Shown: positions 5,527 through 6,442 of the stretch, piece after piece
Position numbering within the stretch: position 1 is the first letter of the stretch
Layout of the letters: every line of letters begins with the position of its first letter
Assembly (NCBI GenBank): GCA_903873545.1
Contig: CAIQPA010000214.1
Location: 1-6,442 of the forward strand
Length of the DNA stretch: 6,442 nucleotides
Source: an uncultured delta proteobacterium
Lineage (GTDB): Bacteria > Myxococcota_A > Bradymonadia > REDH01
Direction of reading: 5' to 3'
Notes under the pieces: generated by a model
What the model was told of the DNA's origin: nothing
Databases searched by the model: none
Seen by the model: only the letters and a program-made list of their open reading frames with translations
Translations under genes and position numbers: made by a program

Positions 5527-6442
5527 ATGAGCAGCGAAGAGACAGGGTTTCGGGTCCCCGTTGAGCCCCCATTCCGCAAGGGTCGTTACCGCCCCACGCG
5601 CCGGCTCTACAAGTTGGCGGAGTTCTTCGGACTCAACATCCACGGCGACGCGACCGACCAGAATGTTGAAATCGAGCTCGGCCGCGCCGGCCTCTTGCTC
5701 GTTGTCATCTCGCTCTTCGACTGGCTCGCCTGGTTCCTGCTCATCAACACGATGGTGCAGTCGGGCGTGAAGCTGTCGCTCTGGACCCCCTTCTGCCTCT
5801 TCATGGCGACGATATTTACGACGGCGACGGTGGTCTTCGAGATTCGCATCATGACGATGCCCAAGGCCTCCATCAAGGCGAACTACGGCACCTACATCTC
5901 GCGCGTTGCGCTCATCTTTGTGGCGGCGCTTGCGACGAGCCAGCCCATGGAGCTGGCCTTCTTCGACGGCCCCATTCAGCAGCGGGCGCATGAGGAGAGC
6001 GTCATTCGATTTTCTCTCGATGTGGACCAGCGCATTCGGAACGATGAGGCCGATCTGATGGACAAACGGCGGCGCGCCGACAGCGCGAAGGCGCGTGCCG
6101 TAGCGGCCGCCTTTGGCGCCACTGAGGCCGCCGAAGGCTCGGGCGAGGCGAAGCCGGGGAAGGTCTCGGCCGGTTCGCGAGGCGGCATTGCGCTGGCGAA
6201 GCAGGAGTCGTTCGAAGAGCAGCGGCTGCAGGCAGAGCGCGATGTGAAGCGGGCCGAGGCGCTGAAGGTAGCGGCCGGTGCGCATCAAGGCTGCCCGCTC
6301 GTGCGTCCCTCCTGCGGCGGCAAGATGCCGCGGAGCCGGGCAGCGGCGCAGGCCATCGGCGGCTCATGCGCCCGCACCTACGCAGCCTATGCAAATTCGA
6401 GGGGGCGCGACGGGGCCGAAGACAAGCTGGTGGAAGAGCTCC
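5527..6442 (+). CDS. DUF4407-like membrane protein with long charged tail, partial at right edge
   Basis: The frame is open from the ATG to the window end (305 codons, no stop). GGTGAG lies six bases upstream and the preceding gene stops three bases before the ATG. A charged N-terminal part (1-52) is followed by three likely membrane helices at about 54-77, 86-104 and 124-140. EIRIMTMPK follows the second helix, and SQPMELAFFDGPI follows the third. Both, with the overall plan, resemble DUF4407 proteins, in which a helix pair, a short conserved charged segment and an 'EPLEL-IF-I' type motif precede a long coiled coil. Residues about 143-250 are rich in Glu, Arg, Lys and Ala and look helical or coiled-coil; the last 55 residues contain Cys255, Cys263 and Cys281. 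The function is not known. Joint transcription with the GTPase-like protein suggests that protein is recruited to the membrane through this one. Confidence 0.6.
   Translation, partial: MSSEETGFRVPVEPPFRKGRYRPTRRLYKLAEFFGLNIHGDATDQNVEIELGRAGLLLVVISLFDWLAWFLLINTMVQSGVKLSLWTPFCLFMATIFTTATVVFEIRIMTMPKASIKANYGTYISRVALIFVAALATSQPMELAFFDGPIQQRAHEESVIRFSLDVDQRIRNDEADLMDKRRRADSAKARAVAAAFGATEAAEGSGEAKPGKVSAGSRGGIALAKQESFEEQRLQAERDVKRAEALKVAAGAHQGCPLVRPSCGGKMPRSRAAAQAIGGSCARTYAAYANSRGRDGAEDKLVEEL

Noticed and set aside
4192..6288. A 698-residue minus-strand frame opposite msrB's end, the P-loop gene and the membrane protein gene
   Set aside because: Arg/His/Leu-rich translation throughout, spanning three plus-strand genes that show motifs and membrane helices. 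It lacks stops because of base composition.

Overview
The window is GC-rich DNA with dense bacterial genes, short gaps and strong third-position GC. The gene set is a globin-coupled histidine kinase, an NtrC-type sigma-54 activator, a Tat-type leader ahead of MsrB, and a P-loop protein paired with a DUF4407-like membrane protein. This suggests a proteobacterium-like or Myxococcota-like (deltaproteobacterial) organism. That placement is an inference from gene content only.

Layout: (1) 1-119, minus strand, the first 39 codons of a flavoprotein that runs off the left edge. (2) 290-1795, plus strand, a soluble protoglobin-PAS-HisKA-HATPase sensor kinase. (3) 1792-3165, minus strand, an NtrC-family response regulator (receiver, AAA+, Fis-type HTH), tail to tail with the kinase and overlapping it by four bases at the stop codons. 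(4) 3166-3362, a divergent control region. It holds a near-consensus sigma-54 -24/-12 promoter facing the regulator gene and a weaker sigma-54-like element facing the other way, both built on an 11-bp inverted repeat. (5) 3363-3626, plus strand, a small protein of unknown function. (6) 3621-3655, two 14-bp dyads of the form GTG-N8-CAC with centres 21 bp apart. (7) 3717-4234, a twin-arginine leader that has lost its reading frame relative to the methionine sulfoxide reductase B gene that follows it. (8) 4345 to the right edge, a two-gene unit: a P-loop GTPase-like protein with degenerate nucleotide-binding motifs, then a three-helix membrane protein with a long charged tail, cut off by the window end.

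How it may work together (inference): the heme kinase senses O2, NO or redox state and phosphorylates the convergently encoded regulator. The regulator then activates sigma-54 promoters, probably including its own and possibly that of the small gene on the way to msrB, which repairs oxidised methionine. The right-hand GTPase-like/membrane pair looks like a separate module and is the least understood part of the window.
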